From Burkholderiales bacterium (GTDB taxonomy: Bacteria; Pseudomonadota; Gammaproteobacteria; Burkholderiales; WYBJ01), in the NCBI GenBank assembly GCA_020848435.1, contig JADLAC010000053.1, forward strand, positions 1 through 39,054: a stretch of DNA of 39,054 bases. Reading direction: 5' to 3'. Below, in pieces: positions 7,895 through 18,071 of this stretch; within the stretch, counting starts at the first letter, position 1, and every line of letters starts with the position of its first letter. The position numbers and the translations under genes are program-made. The notes below the pieces were generated by a model. The model saw only the letters and a list, made by a program, of their open reading frames with translations, had not been told where the DNA came from and did not search any database.

Positions 7895-8494
7895 ATGGGG
7901 GATCGTGAAGTCGACCAGCAACTGGTCGAGCGTGCGCAACGTGGCGAGAAGGCGGCGTTCGAGCTGCTGGTCGCCAAGTATCAGCGCAAGCTGGTCCGGT
8001 TGCTATCGCGCTTCATACGCGATCCGACCGAAGTTGAGGATGTGGCGCAGGAAGCGTTCATCAAGGCATATCGCGCTTTGCCATCGTTTCGCGGCGACAG
8101 CGCGTTCTATACATGGCTGTACAGGATAGGCATCAACACCGCCAAGAACTACCTGGTCGCGCTGGGGCGGCGCGCGCCCACCGTGAGCGAAACCGAGAGC
8201 GGGGACGGCGAAGGTTCCGAGGAGAGCGGCCAGGTTCCGGACTTCAATACGCCGGAGAACGAACTGATGAGCCGGCAGATCGCCGAAACCGTGAACCGCG
8301 CGGTCGAGGAGCTGCCGGAAGAGTTGAGAACCGCAATCACCTTGCGCGAGCTCGAAGGTCTGAGTTACGAGGAAATCGCCGGCATCATGAATTGCCCGAT
8401 CGGCACCGTGCGATCGCGGATCTTCCGAGCGCGCGAGGCGATCGCCGAAAAGCTCCGGCCGCAACTCGAGACACGCAAAGACAGGAGATGGTGA
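7895..8494 (+). CDS. rpoE: RNA polymerase sigma-E factor
   Basis: ECF sigma factor of 199 residues that directs transcription of envelope stress genes. Region 2 covers roughly residues 20-95 with the -10 recognition helix DVAQEAFIKAYRALPSFRGD. Region 4 covers about 137-186 with the helix-turn-helix LSYEEIAGIMNCPIGTVRSR. The protein aligns in length and motifs with RpoE/AlgU of proteobacteria. It is followed after one base by rseA and then rseB and mucD, the standard sigma-E operon. The anti-sigma factor would hold it at the membrane until regulated proteolysis. The ATG (MGDREVDQQLVERAQ) is preceded by a purine-rich AGGAAACGGAAACC stretch. Confidence 0.97.
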   Translation: MGDREVDQQLVERAQRGEKAAFELLVAKYQRKLVRLLSRFIRDPTEVEDVAQEAFIKAYRALPSFRGDSAFYTWLYRIGINTAKNYLVALGRRAPTVSETESGDGEGSEESGQVPDFNTPENELMSRQIAETVNRAVEELPEELRTAITLRELEGLSYEEIAGIMNCPIGTVRSRIFRAREAIAEKLRPQLETRKDRRW

Positions 8495-8495
8495 G

Positions 8496-9077
8496 ATGGA
8501 ACGAATCTCGGCCCTGATGGACGGGGAGCTGGACCGCGACGAGGCGGCCGGCGTCCTACCCGACCTCAGGAAGCGCAACGATCTGCGCGAGGCCTGGGCA
8601 ACTTATCATCTGATCAGCGACGCATTACGCGGCGACGCCTGTGTCGATTGCGGCATCGCCAGCGCGGTGGCGACACGGCTCGCCAAGGAGCCGACGGTAT
8701 TGGCGCCGCGGCCCGGCTCGAGCGGGTTCGGCAAGCGTTGGGCACTGCCGAGCCTGGCAGCCGCGGCAGCCGTCGCCACCGTCACCTGGATGAGCCTGGA
8801 GACGCAGCAGGGGACGGCCAACGGACCCATCGCGGTTCCAGCCTCCCACCTGCTGGTGCCGGCGATGGGAATCCAAGCGCAGAATCCGCTCGCCGACTTC
8901 GCGCAAACCGCCCACATCCCTAACTCCTCCTCCGTTGTTCCCCCGATCCAGCTTCCTGTCCGAGAGTTCGATGCGTACCTGATGGCGCATCAGGAATTCT
9001 CGCCCAGCACGGCGATCCAGGGTCTCGCGCCGTACGTTCGCACGGTGACGTCCGGCCCAGCCGAGGTCAAACGGTAA
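8496..9077 (+). CDS. rseA: Anti-sigma-E factor RseA
   Basis: Single-pass inner-membrane anti-sigma factor of 193 residues. The N-terminal cytosolic domain (MERISALMDGELDRDEA) is the RseA_N signature that clamps sigma-E. A hydrophobic segment at about residues 83-100 (WALPSLAAAAAVATVTWMS) spans the membrane, and the remainder is periplasmic, ready for DegS/RseP-type cleavage and RseB binding. Cys49 and Cys52 form a CxxC-like pair in the cytosolic part whose role is unknown. It starts one base after the rpoE stop and ends directly against rseB, so the three are almost certainly translated together. Confidence 0.94.
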   Translation: MERISALMDGELDRDEAAGVLPDLRKRNDLREAWATYHLISDALRGDACVDCGIASAVATRLAKEPTVLAPRPGSSGFGKRWALPSLAAAAAVATVTWMSLETQQGTANGPIAVPASHLLVPAMGIQAQNPLADFAQTAHIPNSSSVVPPIQLPVREFDAYLMAHQEFSPSTAIQGLAPYVRTVTSGPAEVKR

Positions 9078-10061
9078 ATGAAGGCATTGTTGGCGGCGCT
9101 GCTGCTGGGGCTCGGTGCGATTCCGCTCGCATCAGCGGCGGACGCCACCTCCCCGGCGGAAGGCATGCGCCTGTTGCGGCAGATGGCGAATGCGGCCCGC
9201 CAGCTCAACTACAGCGGCACGTTCGTCTACCGTCACGGTGCCCAGATCGAAACCTCCCGCATCTGGCACCTTACGGACGCCAGCGGCGATTACGAGCGCC
9301 TCGAGACCCTCGATGGTCCCAGGCGCGAGGTGGTCCGCTCGAACGAGGAAGTGACCTGCTTCTATCCGGGATCGAAGACGGCCAAGGTCGAGCAATGGAA
9401 TTCCTCGCGCCGATTTCCGGGCGTGGTTTCGGAACAGCTCGCCGCCATCGTCGCGAGTTACACGGTACGCAAGGGCGCCATCGATCGGGTCGCGGGCTAC
9501 GACTGCCAGATCGCAACGCTGGAGCCCCGCGATACGCTACGTTACGGCCATGTCTTTTGCGCCGAGCTCAAGTCGGGCCTGCCGTTGCGCGCCAGGACGG
9601 TGAACGAGCGCAACGAAACCGTCGAGCTGTTCGCCTTCACCCAGGTCGACATCGGCGGCGAGATCCCGCGCGAGAAGCTGCGTCCGAGCTACGATCCGCT
9701 AGCGCCCGGGTGGAAGCTCGAGCGCTCCGCGCTGTCGCAGAATGCCGAGAGCGACATGCGCTGGACCGTGCTCAATCGGCCGGCCGGCTTTCGCAAGGTG
9801 CTCGAGCTCAAGCGCACGATCCAGGGCAAGTCGGCGGCGCAGATCGTATTCTCCGACGGCTTGGCGGCCGTCTCGGTGTTCATCGAGCCCGCCGTGGTCG
9901 GCACCCGCGCGGCCCAGGAATTGACCCACCAGGGGGCGATCAGCATATTCATCCGACCACAAGCCGATTACGTCGTCACCGCGCTAGGGGAGGCACCCGC
10001 GGCGACGATCATGCAGTTCGGCAATTCGGTGATGCTGCGCTCGAAGCCCGGTAGCCGATAG
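9078..10061 (+). CDS. rseB: Sigma-E regulatory protein RseB/MucB
   Basis: Periplasmic lipid/LPS-sensing protein of 327 residues that protects RseA from proteolysis. A signal peptide is visible at residues 1-23 (MKALLAALLLGLGAIPLASA). The MucB/RseB N-terminal domain follows, with LNYSGTFVYRHG and the TSRIWHLTDASGDYERLETLDG block, then the smaller C-terminal domain beginning around GWKLERS. The length and order match the family. It begins immediately after the rseA stop. After it there is a 64-base gap with a 7-bp GGCGCCT/AGGCGCC hairpin at 10073-10091 before mucD; no T-run follows, so it is unlikely to stop transcription completely. Confidence 0.95.
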   Translation: MKALLAALLLGLGAIPLASAADATSPAEGMRLLRQMANAARQLNYSGTFVYRHGAQIETSRIWHLTDASGDYERLETLDGPRREVVRSNEEVTCFYPGSKTAKVEQWNSSRRFPGVVSEQLAAIVASYTVRKGAIDRVAGYDCQIATLEPRDTLRYGHVFCAELKSGLPLRARTVNERNETVELFAFTQVDIGGEIPREKLRPSYDPLAPGWKLERSALSQNAESDMRWTVLNRPAGFRKVLELKRTIQGKSAAQIVFSDGLAAVSVFIEPAVVGTRAAQELTHQGAISIFIRPQADYVVTALGEAPAATIMQFGNSVMLRSKPGSR

Positions 10062-10125
10062 CGCTTTCCCCCGGCGCCTCGCCTAGGCGCCATAATAATC
10101 CGCTCAATCGACCGCCCGATCCATC

Positions 10126-11523
10126 ATGAGACCGTATTGCCTTGCGTTCGTCCTGCTTGCGCTGTCGTTCGCTGCTTCAGCGCAGCTTCCCGATTTCACC
10201 GATCTCGCCGAGAAGCAGGGCCCCGCGGTGGTGAACGTGAGCACCACGTCGACCGGCCGGGCGGGACGAGGCGGCCCGCGCTTGCCCAACGTCCCGGAGG
10301 ACGATCCGTTCTACGAGTTCTTCCGCCGCTTCATGCCCCAGATTCCCGGACCGCGGGAGTTCGAGTCGCAGTCGCTCGGTTCGGGGTTCATCATCAGCAC
10401 CGACGGCTACGTGCTCACCAACGCGCACGTGGTCGAAGCCGCCGACGAGATCACGATCAAGCTCAACGACAAGCGCGAATTCAAGGCCAAGGTGATCGGC
10501 ACCGATCGCAAGACCGACATCGCCTTGCTCAAGATCGACGCGACGGGCTTGCCGGCGGTGAGGATCGGCGATCCCACTCGCCTGAAGGTCGGCGAATGGG
10601 TCGTCGCCATAGGCTCGCCGTTCGGCTTCGAGAGCACCGTGACCGCGGGCATCGTGAGCGCGAAAGGCCGTTCGCTACCGCAGGAGAACTTCGTTCCCTT
10701 CATCCAGACCGACGTGGCCGTCAATCCCGGCAATTCCGGCGGGCCGCTGTTCAATTTGAAAGGCGAGGTCGTCGGCATCAACTCGCAGATCTACAGCCGC
10801 ACGGGCGGCTTCATGGGCTTGTCGTTCGCGATTCCGATCGACGTCGCGATGGACATCCAGCAGCAGCTACGCACCACGGGCAAGGTGACCCGCGGGCGAA
10901 TCGGTGTGGGCATTCAGCCCGTGACCAAGGAGATGGCGGAGTCGTTCGGATTACCGAAAGCCGCCGGTGCGCTGGTCAATGCGGTCGAGGCGGGCAGCCC
11001 GGCGGAGAAAGGCGGTTTGCAGGTCAGCGATGTGATCGTGCGCTTCGACGGCAAGCCGGTCAATTCGGCCGACGACCTCGTGCGCATGGTGGGCAACACC
11101 AAGCCCGGCACCAAGGCCCAGGTCCAGGTCTGGCGAGCCAAGAGCACTCGCGATCTCACCGTGACCATCGGCGAGATGAGCGACGATCGCAGCGCGAGCC
11201 GCGGCCAGCGTCGCGGCGCGCCGAGCAAGCCCGCACCCGATGCCGCGACCGTAAGCAAGCTCGGCATGACCTTGTCGGACCTGCGCGAAGAGCAGTTGAA
11301 GGAGCTCAAGCTCTCGGGCGGGGTGTTGGTGGAGGACGCGAGCGGCGCCGCCGCCCGCTCGGGCGTGCGCCGCGGCGACGTCATCGTCGCGGTCAACAAC
11401 CAAAGCGTGAAATCAGTCGAGCACTTCTCGCAGCTCATCGGCCAGTTCGAAAAAGGTCGTAGCGTCGCGCTGCTGGTGCGCCGCGCAGGCGGTGCGATCT
11501 ATATTCCGTTGCGCATCGAGTGA
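10126..11523 (+). CDS. mucD: Periplasmic serine protease Do (MucD/DegP-DegQ)
   Basis: Periplasmic HtrA-family protease/chaperone of 465 residues that degrades misfolded envelope proteins and is part of the sigma-E regulon. A signal peptide ([20 protein letters not shown]) is followed by the trypsin-like domain with the catalytic triad His101 (LTNAHVV), Asp131 (KTDIALLKI) and Ser204 ([10 protein letters not shown]). PDZ1 covers about residues 260-350 and PDZ2 about 375-460. The ATG at 10126 gives the expected signal sequence. It closes the rpoE-rseA-rseB-mucD group. Its TGA overlaps the GTG start of the next gene by four bases. Confidence 0.95.
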   Translation: MRPYCLAFVLLALSFAASAQLPDFTDLAEKQGPAVVNVSTTSTGRAGRGGPRLPNVPEDDPFYEFFRRFMPQIPGPREFESQSLGSGFIISTDGYVLTNAHVVEAADEITIKLNDKREFKAKVIGTDRKTDIALLKIDATGLPAVRIGDPTRLKVGEWVVAIGSPFGFESTVTAGIVSAKGRSLPQENFVPFIQTDVAVNPGNSGGPLFNLKGEVVGINSQIYSRTGGFMGLSFAIPIDVAMDIQQQLRTTGKVTRGRIGVGIQPVTKEMAESFGLPKAAGALVNAVEAGSPAEKGGLQVSDVIVRFDGKPVNSADDLVRMVGNTKPGTKAQVQVWRAKSTRDLTVTIGEMSDDRSASRGQRRGAPSKPAPDAATVSKLGMTLSDLREEQLKELKLSGGVLVEDASGAAARSGVRRGDVIVAVNNQSVKSVEHFSQLIGQFEKGRSVALLVRRAGGAIYIPLRIE

Positions 11524-11786
11524 GCGAGGGCGCGCGCCGCGCCCGCCCGCGGCTGACTTTGTACGGGCGCGGCTACTGCCATCTGTGCGAAGACATGCTG
11601 AGCGCGCTGGACGCGCTGGCGCCGCGGCTCGGGTTCGACGTGGAAGTCATCGATGTCGATCGCGACCCTGCGCTCGAAGCGCGTTACGGTCAATGGGTCC
11701 CGGTCCTGGTTCACGGCGACGCCGAGATTTGTCATTACCATCTCGACCAAACCCGGCTTACTGCGTACCTGGCCGCATTCCGCTAG
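11520..11786 (+). CDS. Glutaredoxin-like (DUF836) thiol protein
   Basis: A small 88-residue thioredoxin-fold protein. The strand [16 protein letters not shown] carries a CHLC redox motif at Cys20/Cys23, followed by the cis-Pro region WVPVLVHGD, as in glutaredoxin 2-like DUF836 proteins. It probably acts in thiol-disulfide exchange in the cytosol; the partner is unknown. The GTG at 11520 forms a GTGA overlap with the mucD stop, so translation is coupled. This small gene sits between mucD and lepA, a position I recall from other betaproteobacteria. Confidence 0.85.
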   Translation: MSEGARRARPRLTLYGRGYCHLCEDMLSALDALAPRLGFDVEVIDVDRDPALEARYGQWVPVLVHGDAEICHYHLDQTRLTAYLAAFR

Positions 11787-11905
11787 AATACCGCGCGCAA
11801 ACCGAGGCATCCCCCGTTTCGCCGCCGGCGAGCGCGGCTGAATCGGCGGCGCCCCGAGGATGCATTCCGCGCCGTCACCCGGCTCGCGGGCCGACCACCG
11901 ACCAG

Positions 11906-13699
11906 ATGCAACACATCCGCAACTTCTCCATCATCGCGCACATCGATCACGGCAAGTCCACGCTCGCCGATCGTATCATCCAGCTCTGCGGGGGTTTGTC
12001 CGAGCGGGAAATGGGCGAGCAGGTGCTCGATTCGATGGAGCTCGAACGCGAGCGCGGCATCACCATCAAGGCGCAGACCGCGGCATTGCGCTATCACAGC
12101 CGCGACGGTTCGATTTACGCGCTCAACTTGATCGATACCCCGGGTCACGTCGATTTCTCCTACGAGGTATCGCGTTCACTGGCGGCATGCGAGGGGGCGC
12201 TGCTGGTGGTGGACGCTTCCCAGGGCGTGGAAGCGCAAACGGTGGCCAACTGCTACACCGCGATCGAGCAGGGCGTGGAGGTGGTCCCGGTGCTCAACAA
12301 GATCGACCTGCCCTCGGCCGAACCCGAGCGCGTCATCGGCGAGATCGAGGACATCATCGGCATTCCGGCCAAGGATGCGATCCGCGCCAGCGCCAAGACC
12401 GGCGAAGGCGTGACCGACATCCTGGAGGCAGTGATCGAGCGCATACCGGCGCCGCGAGGCAGCCTCGATGCGCCGCTCAAAGCATTGATCATCGATTCGT
12501 GGTTCGATAACTACGTCGGCGTGGTGATGCTGGTGCGCGTGGTCGATGGTTGCCTTCGGCCCAAGGATCGGGTGCTCATGATGGCCACCCAGGCGGTCCA
12601 CGCGTGCGAGCAGGTCGGCGTGTTCACGCCCAAGTCGGCGCAGCGCGACTCGCTCTGCGCCGGCGAAGTGGGCTTCGTCATCGCCGGGGTGAAGGAGCTG
12701 CGCGATGCGCAAGTGGGCGATACGCTCACGTTCGCGGAGCAGCCCGCGCAGGCGCCGCTGCCTGGCTTCAAGACCATCAAGCCGCAAGTCTTCGCCGGCC
12801 TTTATCCGGTCGAGTCCAATCAGTACGAAGCCTTGCGCGAAGCATTGCAGAAGCTGCACCTCAACGACGCCTCGCTGCAATTCGAGCCCGAGTCCTCGCA
12901 AGCGCTCGGTTTCGGCTTCCGCTGCGGCTTTCTCGGCCTGCTGCACATGGATATCGTGCAGGAGCGCCTGGAACGCGAGTACGGCATGGATCTGATCACC
13001 ACCGCGCCCACGGTGGTCTACCAGGTGCTGCTGCGCGACGGCGAGCTGATCGAGATCGAGAACCCGTCCAAGCTGCCGGACGCCTCGAAGATCGAGGAGA
13101 TCCGCGAGCCCATCATCCTCGCCACCATCATCGTGCCGCAGGACTATGTCGGGCCGGTGATGACGCTGTGCAATCAGAAGCGCGGCGTGCAGAAGAATAT
13201 GCAGTACACCGGACGCCAGGTGATTCTCAGCTACGAGATGCCGCTCAACGAGATCGTGATGGACTTCTTCGATCGCCTGAAGTCGGTGTCCCGCGGCTAT
13301 GCTTCGCTCGATTACGAGCTCAGCGAGTTTCGCGCCGGCGATCTGGTGAAGCTCGACATTCTCATCAATGGCGACAAGGTCGATGCCCTCTCGCTCATCG
13401 TGCACCGGCAGAACGCCCCTTACCGGGGGCGCGAGCTCGCCTCGAAGATGCGCGAGCTGATTCCGCGCCAGATGTTCGACGTGGCCATCCAGGCGGCGAT
13501 CGGCGCGCATATCATCGCCCGCGAGAACGTCAAGGCCTTGCGCAAGAACGTCCTCGCCAAGTGCTACGGCGGCGATATCACCCGCAAGCGCAAGCTGCTC
13601 GAAAAGCAGAAGGCAGGCAAGAAGCGCATGAAGCAGGTCGGTTCGGTGGAGATCCCGCAAGAGGCTTTTCTCGCCATACTGCAAGTGGGAGAAAAATAA
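11906..13699 (+). CDS. lepA: Elongation factor 4 (LepA), back-translocating GTPase
   Basis: Ribosome-binding GTPase of 597 residues, the normal family length. The G1 motif [12 protein letters not shown] is at residues 11-22, followed by the switch segment [20 protein letters not shown] (G3) and [10 protein letters not shown] (G4). Domains II and III and the EF-G-like domain V follow. The LepA-specific C-terminal domain includes [26 protein letters not shown] read across the end. I start at the ATG at 11906 (MQHIRNFS); the frame is open a further 138 codons upstream, but that part overlaps the previous gene and has no family similarity. TAGAAT at 11784-11789 could be a -10 box in the 119-base gap. 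lepB follows, as in the lep operons of proteobacteria. Confidence 0.97.
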   Translation: MQHIRNFSIIAHIDHGKSTLADRIIQLCGGLSEREMGEQVLDSMELERERGITIKAQTAALRYHSRDGSIYALNLIDTPGHVDFSYEVSRSLAACEGALLVVDASQGVEAQTVANCYTAIEQGVEVVPVLNKIDLPSAEPERVIGEIEDIIGIPAKDAIRASAKTGEGVTDILEAVIERIPAPRGSLDAPLKALIIDSWFDNYVGVVMLVRVVDGCLRPKDRVLMMATQAVHACEQVGVFTPKSAQRDSLCAGEVGFVIAGVKELRDAQVGDTLTFAEQPAQAPLPGFKTIKPQVFAGLYPVESNQYEALREALQKLHLNDASLQFEPESSQALGFGFRCGFLGLLHMDIVQERLEREYGMDLITTAPTVVYQVLLRDGELIEIENPSKLPDASKIEEIREPIILATIIVPQDYVGPVMTLCNQKRGVQKNMQYTGRQVILSYEMPLNEIVMDFFDRLKSVSRGYASLDYELSEFRAGDLVKLDILINGDKVDALSLIVHRQNAPYRGRELASKMRELIPRQMFDVAIQAAIGAHIIARENVKALRKNVLAKCYGGDITRKRKLLEKQKAGKKRMKQVGSVEIPQEAFLAILQVGEK

Positions 13700-13772
13700 T
13701 GACAGTGTCACGGACGCGCCCTGGGATGCTCGGGGCGCCCGAAATGCGGGCACGGCCGCACCGGGGCGGCGC

Positions 13773-14576
13773 GTGAACTTCGCGCTCATCCTGTTTCTGC
13801 TCCTGGTCGCCACCGGGATCGTCACGGCGATAGATCGCTTCCTGCTGAGGAAGCGGCGCCCGGCGGACGCGCGCGTGCCGTGGTACATCGAGTATCCGGT
13901 GAGCTTCTTCCCGGTGATCCTGATCGTGTTCGTGCTGCGTTCGTTCCTGGTCGAGCCGTTCAAGATTCCCTCGGGATCGATGCTGCCTACGCTGCTCATC
14001 GGCGATTTCATCCTGGTCAACAAGTACACCTACGGGATTCGCCTCCCGGTGGTGAATCTGAAGCTGCTCGACGTATCGCCGCCCCAGCGAGGGGAAGTGA
14101 TGGTGTTTCGTTATCCCGAGGACACCTCGCTCGATTACATCAAGCGCGTCGTCGGCGTTCCCGGCGACACGCTGACGTACAAGGGCAAGCAGCTCTACGT
14201 CAACGACAAGCAGGTGCCGGTCGCGCCCGACGGCAGCTACAACTACGTCGAGGCCGGCCTGAATTACATCTCCGCGCAGCGCTTGAGCGAGAAGCTCAAC
14301 GATCACGCCCATTCCATACTGATCCAGCCGGACGTGCCGCCGGTGCAACTCTCGGGCGTGCGGCAATTCCCGTTTCGCGACAATTGCGTCTACAATGACC
14401 AGGGCTTCACTTGCAAGGTGCCGCCGGGCCACTATTTCCTGATGGGCGACAACCGCGATAGCAGCAGCGACAGCCGCTATTGGGGCTTTGTGCCGGATCG
14501 CAACATCGTCGGCAAGGCTTTCATGATCTGGTGGAATTTCGACGAGTTGAAGCGCATCGGCAAGTTCATCGAATGA
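13773..14576 (+). CDS. lepB: Signal peptidase I
   Basis: Inner-membrane type I signal peptidase of 267 residues that removes signal peptides from exported proteins. Two N-terminal membrane helices (about 3-20 and 44-60) precede the periplasmic catalytic domain. Catalytic Ser69 is in PSGSMLPTL and the general-base Lys124 is in DYIKRVVGVPGD. The late GDNRDSSSDSRYWGFVP box is also present. The start is GTG at 13773 (MNFALILFLLL). It lies 73 bases after lepA and 10 bases before the DUF4845 gene, in one operon. Confidence 0.96.
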   Translation: MNFALILFLLLVATGIVTAIDRFLLRKRRPADARVPWYIEYPVSFFPVILIVFVLRSFLVEPFKIPSGSMLPTLLIGDFILVNKYTYGIRLPVVNLKLLDVSPPQRGEVMVFRYPEDTSLDYIKRVVGVPGDTLTYKGKQLYVNDKQVPVAPDGSYNYVEAGLNYISAQRLSEKLNDHAHSILIQPDVPPVQLSGVRQFPFRDNCVYNDQGFTCKVPPGHYFLMGDNRDSSSDSRYWGFVPDRNIVGKAFMIWWNFDELKRIGKFIE

Positions 14577-14586
14577 CGGGGGAGCG

Positions 14587-14937
14587 ATGAGACGACAAAA
14601 AGGCATCTCGTTATCGGGACTGCTGGTGATCTGCGTCATCCTGGTTGCGGTGGCATTGCTGGGCTTCAAGCTGTTCCCTGCTTATACGGAATACTTCAAG
14701 GTGCGCAAGGCCGTGTCCGAGATCGCGCGCAATCCCGAGTACAAGAGCTCGGTGAAGGAGATCCAGGCGGCATTCGATCGGCGCGCGGCGATCGACAGCA
14801 TCTCGGTGGTCGGCGGCAAGGATCTCGAGATCACCAAGCAAGGCGATGGCGTCGCGGTGAGCGCGAGCTGGTCGGTGAAGGTGCCCTTGTTCTACAACGT
14901 CAGTGCCTGCATGGATTTCGAGGCGCGCGGCGAGTAG
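14587..14937 (+). CDS. DUF4845 membrane-anchored protein
   Basis: A 116-residue protein with a single N-terminal membrane helix (GLLVICVILVAVALLGFKLFPAYTE, about residues 11-35) preceded by a short basic MRRQKGISL. This resembles the DUF4845 family found between lepB and rnc in betaproteobacteria. The remaining domain would face the periplasm. Its function is unknown; the conserved position next to signal peptidase is the only clue. The ATG follows GGGGAGCG, a reasonable ribosome-binding site. Confidence 0.85.
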   Translation: MRRQKGISLSGLLVICVILVAVALLGFKLFPAYTEYFKVRKAVSEIARNPEYKSSVKEIQAAFDRRAAIDSISVVGGKDLEITKQGDGVAVSASWSVKVPLFYNVSACMDFEARGE

Positions 14938-14955
14938 CGCCACATTTGCGCCGCG

Positions 14956-15627
14956 ATGGCTTGGGATGCCCTGGTACGCGATCTCGGACATCGTTTCCAC
15001 GACCCGGCGCTGCTGCGCACCGCGCTCACGCATCGCTCCCACAGTGCGCAGCACAACGAACGCTTGGAATTCCTCGGCGATAGCGTCCTGAACTGCGCGA
15101 TCGCCGATGAGCTTTATTGCCGTTTCCCCGCTCTGGCGGAAGGAGAGCTGTCGCGTGCGCGCGCGCTCCTGGTGCGCCAACAGACGCTGTTTCAACGTGC
15201 CGAGGCGCTCGGCATCGGCGAGGTCCTGCTGCTCGGCGAAGGCGAGTTGCGAAGCGGCGGCAAGAAGCGCCCGTCGATTCTCGCCGACGCGCTGGAGGCC
15301 ATCATCGGCGCGGTTTATGTGGATGCCGGGTTCGATACCGCGCGCAAGGTCGTGCGCACTATTTTCGACCCGGTGTTGCGCAATGCCGACCAGGGCGTTC
15401 TGGGCAAGGACCCGAAGACCTTGCTGCAGGAGCTGCTGCAAGGCCGGCGCTTGCCCCTGCCGCAGTATTCGATCGTCGCCACCGAAGGCGAAGCGCATCG
15501 CCAGCGCTTCAAGGTCGAGTGCATCATTCCCAGTTTGTCGATCCGGGTGACGGGTGAGGGGATGAGTAGGCGAGCGGCCGAGCAGGACGCCGCGGAGCTT
15601 GCCTATCGGCAAGCGCTTGCGCGTTGA
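14956..15627 (+). CDS. rnc: Ribonuclease III
   Basis: Double-strand-specific endoribonuclease of 223 residues that processes rRNA precursors and structured mRNAs. The RNase III signature [12 protein letters not shown] carries metal-binding Glu38 and Asp42, and a second acidic cluster [17 protein letters not shown] completes the active site. A dsRNA-binding domain covers about residues 150-223 ([10 protein letters not shown] through [16 protein letters not shown]). Its stop overlaps the likely TTG start of era by four bases, so rnc and era are translationally coupled, as is common in this operon. Confidence 0.96.
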   Translation: MAWDALVRDLGHRFHDPALLRTALTHRSHSAQHNERLEFLGDSVLNCAIADELYCRFPALAEGELSRARALLVRQQTLFQRAEALGIGEVLLLGEGELRSGGKKRPSILADALEAIIGAVYVDAGFDTARKVVRTIFDPVLRNADQGVLGKDPKTLLQELLQGRRLPLPQYSIVATEGEAHRQRFKVECIIPSLSIRVTGEGMSRRAAEQDAAELAYRQALAR

Positions 15628-16535
15628 CGCCGGTGGGGGACGCGGTGGCTGGAGCCGGCAGCTTTCGATCGGGCCACGCCGCCATCATCGGCCGGCCCAA
15701 CGTGGGCAAGTCAACGCTGCTGAATCGGCTGATCGGGCAGCGCCTGAGCATCACTTCGCGCAAGCCACAGACGACGCGACACCGGATCTGCGGCATCGTC
15801 ACGGATGCGCATGCGCAATGCGCGTTCGTCGATACCCCCGGATTCCAGGCCGGCCGCGGCAATGCGCTCGCCGCGGCGATGAACCGGACCGTGACGCGCG
15901 CGCTGGCCGAGGTCGACGTGGTCGTCTTCGTCGTGGTGGCAGGACGCTACACGGAGGACGACGAGCGGGTCGCTAAGCTCCTCCCCAAGCCGGTGCCGCT
16001 CATCGTCGCGGTGAACAAGGTGGATAGGCTCGCCGAACGCTCGGCGCTGTTGCCTTTCCTGCAAGATCTGCAAGCGCGCTTGTCGCCGCGGGCGCTGGTG
16101 CCCGTGGCGGCGCGGCAGGGATTTCAGGTCGCGAGTCTGCTCCAGGAGATCGAGTCTGCATTGCCCGTGCGCCCGCCGCTGTACCCGGCCGATCAGCTCA
16201 CCGATCGCGACGAGCGCTTCTTCGCCGGCGAATTCATCCGCGAGAAGATCTTCCGGCTGCTCGGCGACGAGCTGCCTTACGCCACCGCGGTGGTGGTCGA
16301 CAAGTTCGAGCAAATGCCCAAGCTGCGTCGCATTCATGCGACCATTTTGGTCGACAAGCCTTCGCACAAGGCGATCGTGGTGGGCGAGAGCGGCGAGCGC
16401 TTGAAGACGATCGCGACCCAGGCGCGCAAGGAAATGGAAGCCCTGTTCGAGGGCAAGGTGTTCCTGCGGGTATGGGTGAAGGTGCGCCGCGGCTGGGCCG
16501 ACGATGCAGCTCAGCTCGAACGGCTCGGTTACTGA
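15624..16535 (+). CDS. era: GTPase Era
   Basis: Essential GTPase for 16S rRNA maturation and 30S assembly. It has G1 [19 protein letters not shown]2 around [12 protein letters not shown]3 DTPGFQ and G4 NKVDRL. A C-terminal KH domain follows with [23 protein letters not shown]. The longest frame starts at TTG 15624 in a TTGA overlap with rnc. An alternative GTG at 15645 has GGGGGA a few bases upstream and would give a protein seven residues shorter; the choice is open. The end overlaps a possible early ATG of recO. Confidence 0.95.
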   Translation: MTPVGDAVAGAGSFRSGHAAIIGRPNVGKSTLLNRLIGQRLSITSRKPQTTRHRICGIVTDAHAQCAFVDTPGFQAGRGNALAAAMNRTVTRALAEVDVVVFVVVAGRYTEDDERVAKLLPKPVPLIVAVNKVDRLAERSALLPFLQDLQARLSPRALVPVAARQGFQVASLLQEIESALPVRPPLYPADQLTDRDERFFAGEFIREKIFRLLGDELPYATAVVVDKFEQMPKLRRIHATILVDKPSHKAIVVGESGERLKTIATQARKEMEALFEGKVFLRVWVKVRRGWADDAAQLERLGY

Positions 16536-16563
16536 TCGTGCTCGATTTCGCCATTCGCCGGTG

Positions 16564-17292
16564 ATGACCGCGGCCAAGGCTCCGCTCGAGGACGACCAGG
16601 CTTTCGTCCTTCACACCTATCCGTTTCGGGACACGAGCGTGATCGTCGAAGCGTTCACGCGCCGCTACGGCCGGCTCGGCGTGCTCGCCAAGGGCGCCAA
16701 GCGCCCGAAGTCGCCCTTGCGCGCCGCGCTGCTCGCTTTTCAGCCGGTTGCCATGGCATGGTCCGGGCGGGGCGAGCTGCGCACGCTGACCCGTGCCGAG
16801 TGGAGCGGCAGGCAATACGCGCTGAATGGCATCGCCATGATATGCGGCTATTACTTGAACGAGCTGATCCTCAAGCTGCTGCACCGGGACGATCCGCACG
16901 AAGCCTTGTTCGATGCCTACGACAGCGCCTTGGCCGCGCTCGCCGGCGGCGAGTCGACCCAAGCGGTGCTGCGCCGATTCGAAATCGCCTTGCTGCGGGA
17001 GATCGGCTACGCGTTGCAGCTTGACTGCGAGGCCGAGCGCGGCACGCCGCTGGTCGCCGAGCAGCGTTATGCCTACCTGCCCGAGCGCGGTCCCTTGCGG
17101 CTGGGCACAGGCGCCGATGCGGGGACGGTAGAATTGCAAGGCAAGACCTTGCTCGACATGGCGCGCGGCGACTTCACCGATCCGCTCACCGCGGCCGAGA
17201 GCAAGCTCCTGATGCGCTGGCTCATCGGTCATCATCTCGAGCAGCGTACGTTGAATACGCGCCAGCTCTTGCTGGAGCTCCAGCAGCTTTGA
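16564..17292 (+). CDS. recO: DNA repair protein RecO
   Basis: RecO loads RecA onto SSB-coated DNA in the RecFOR recombination pathway. The N-terminal OB-fold domain begins DQAFVLHTYPFRDTSVIVEAF, and the basic GRLGVLAKGAKRPKS stretch is typical. The helical C-terminal part includes RRFEIALLREIGYALQLD. No zinc-binding Cys cluster is seen, as in many proteobacterial RecO proteins. I start at the ATG at 16564 (MTAAKAPLEDDQAF), giving 242 residues. An in-frame ATG at 16504 lies inside era and would add 20 atypical residues. Confidence 0.93.
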   Translation: MTAAKAPLEDDQAFVLHTYPFRDTSVIVEAFTRRYGRLGVLAKGAKRPKSPLRAALLAFQPVAMAWSGRGELRTLTRAEWSGRQYALNGIAMICGYYLNELILKLLHRDDPHEALFDAYDSALAALAGGESTQAVLRRFEIALLREIGYALQLDCEAERGTPLVAEQRYAYLPERGPLRLGTGADAGTVELQGKTLLDMARGDFTDPLTAAESKLLMRWLIGHHLEQRTLNTRQLLLELQQL

Positions 17293-17312
17293 TACGCCGG
17301 AGGGGCCGGTAG

Positions 17313-18071
17313 ATGACCAAGCTGAGCGTCAATCTCAACAAAGTGGCGTTATTGCGCAACTCGCGCACCTTGGGTATTCCGAGCGTGACACGGTGCGCGC
17401 GCATCGCGATCGAAGCCGGCACGCATGGCATCACGGTTCATCCGCGTCCCGACGCTCGTCACATCCGTCGCGACGACGTGTTCGAGCTGGCGGAGCTGTT
17501 GCGCGCTTATCCGGCAATCGAGCTCAACATCGAGGGCAACCCGTTTCACCAGGTGCTCGACCTCGTGAAACGCGTGCGGCCCCATCAATGCACGCTGGTG
17601 CCGGACGACCCGGCGGCGTTCACCTCCGACCATGGTTGGGATGTCGCGGCTCACGCCGGCCGCTTGCGGCCGGTGATCGACGAGCTGCATGCGATCGGCG
17701 CGCGCGTGAGTCTGTTCATGGATCCGGAACCGGCATCGATGGCATTGGCGCGATCCATCGGCGCCGACCGCGTGGAGCTTTACACCGAGCCCTATGCGCG
17801 CGCGTACGGCAGCGGGGCGCAGGCGTCCGAGCTGGCGCGCTACGCCGCGGCGGCGCGCTCGGCCCAGGCGGCGGGCCTGGGGGTCAACGCGGGTCACGAT
17901 CTCAATCTCGACAACCTGCCGGAGTTTCTCGCCGCGGTGCCGGATGTGCTCGAGGTCTCCATCGGTCACGCACTCACGGCCGATGCGCTCGAGCTCGGCC
18001 TGCACGCGACCGTGCGGGCCTATCTCGATGCGCTCGGCGGCGTGAGCAAGAGAGGGGACCCGCGCCCTTGA
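17313..18071 (+). CDS. pdxJ: Pyridoxine 5'-phosphate synthase
   Basis: TIM-barrel enzyme of 252 residues that condenses 1-deoxyxylulose 5-phosphate with 3-amino-2-oxopropyl phosphate in the DXP-dependent vitamin B6 pathway. Characteristic blocks are LSVNLNKVALLRNSR, GITVHPRPDARHIRRDDV, the catalytic-Glu ELNIEGNP strand, QCTLVPDDPAAFTSDHGWD, VELYTEPYARA and GLGVNAGHDLNLDNL. It starts 20 bases after recO. Its TGA overlaps the TTG start of acpS, so acpS expression depends on it. The pdxJ-acpS pairing is widely conserved in proteobacteria. Confidence 0.97.
   Translation: MTKLSVNLNKVALLRNSRTLGIPSVTRCARIAIEAGTHGITVHPRPDARHIRRDDVFELAELLRAYPAIELNIEGNPFHQVLDLVKRVRPHQCTLVPDDPAAFTSDHGWDVAAHAGRLRPVIDELHAIGARVSLFMDPEPASMALARSIGADRVELYTEPYARAYGSGAQASELARYAAAARSAQAAGLGVNAGHDLNLDNLPEFLAAVPDVLEVSIGHALTADALELGLHATVRAYLDALGGVSKRGDPRP

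Noticed and set aside
10073..10091. GGCGCCT/AGGCGCC hairpin between rseB and mucD as a terminator
   Set aside because: No T-run follows, and the genes on both sides normally belong to one operon.
12176..14029. 617-codon minus-strand frame opposite lepA and lepB
   Set aside because: The plus strand holds two certain genes with full motifs; the antisense protein has no recognisable fold.
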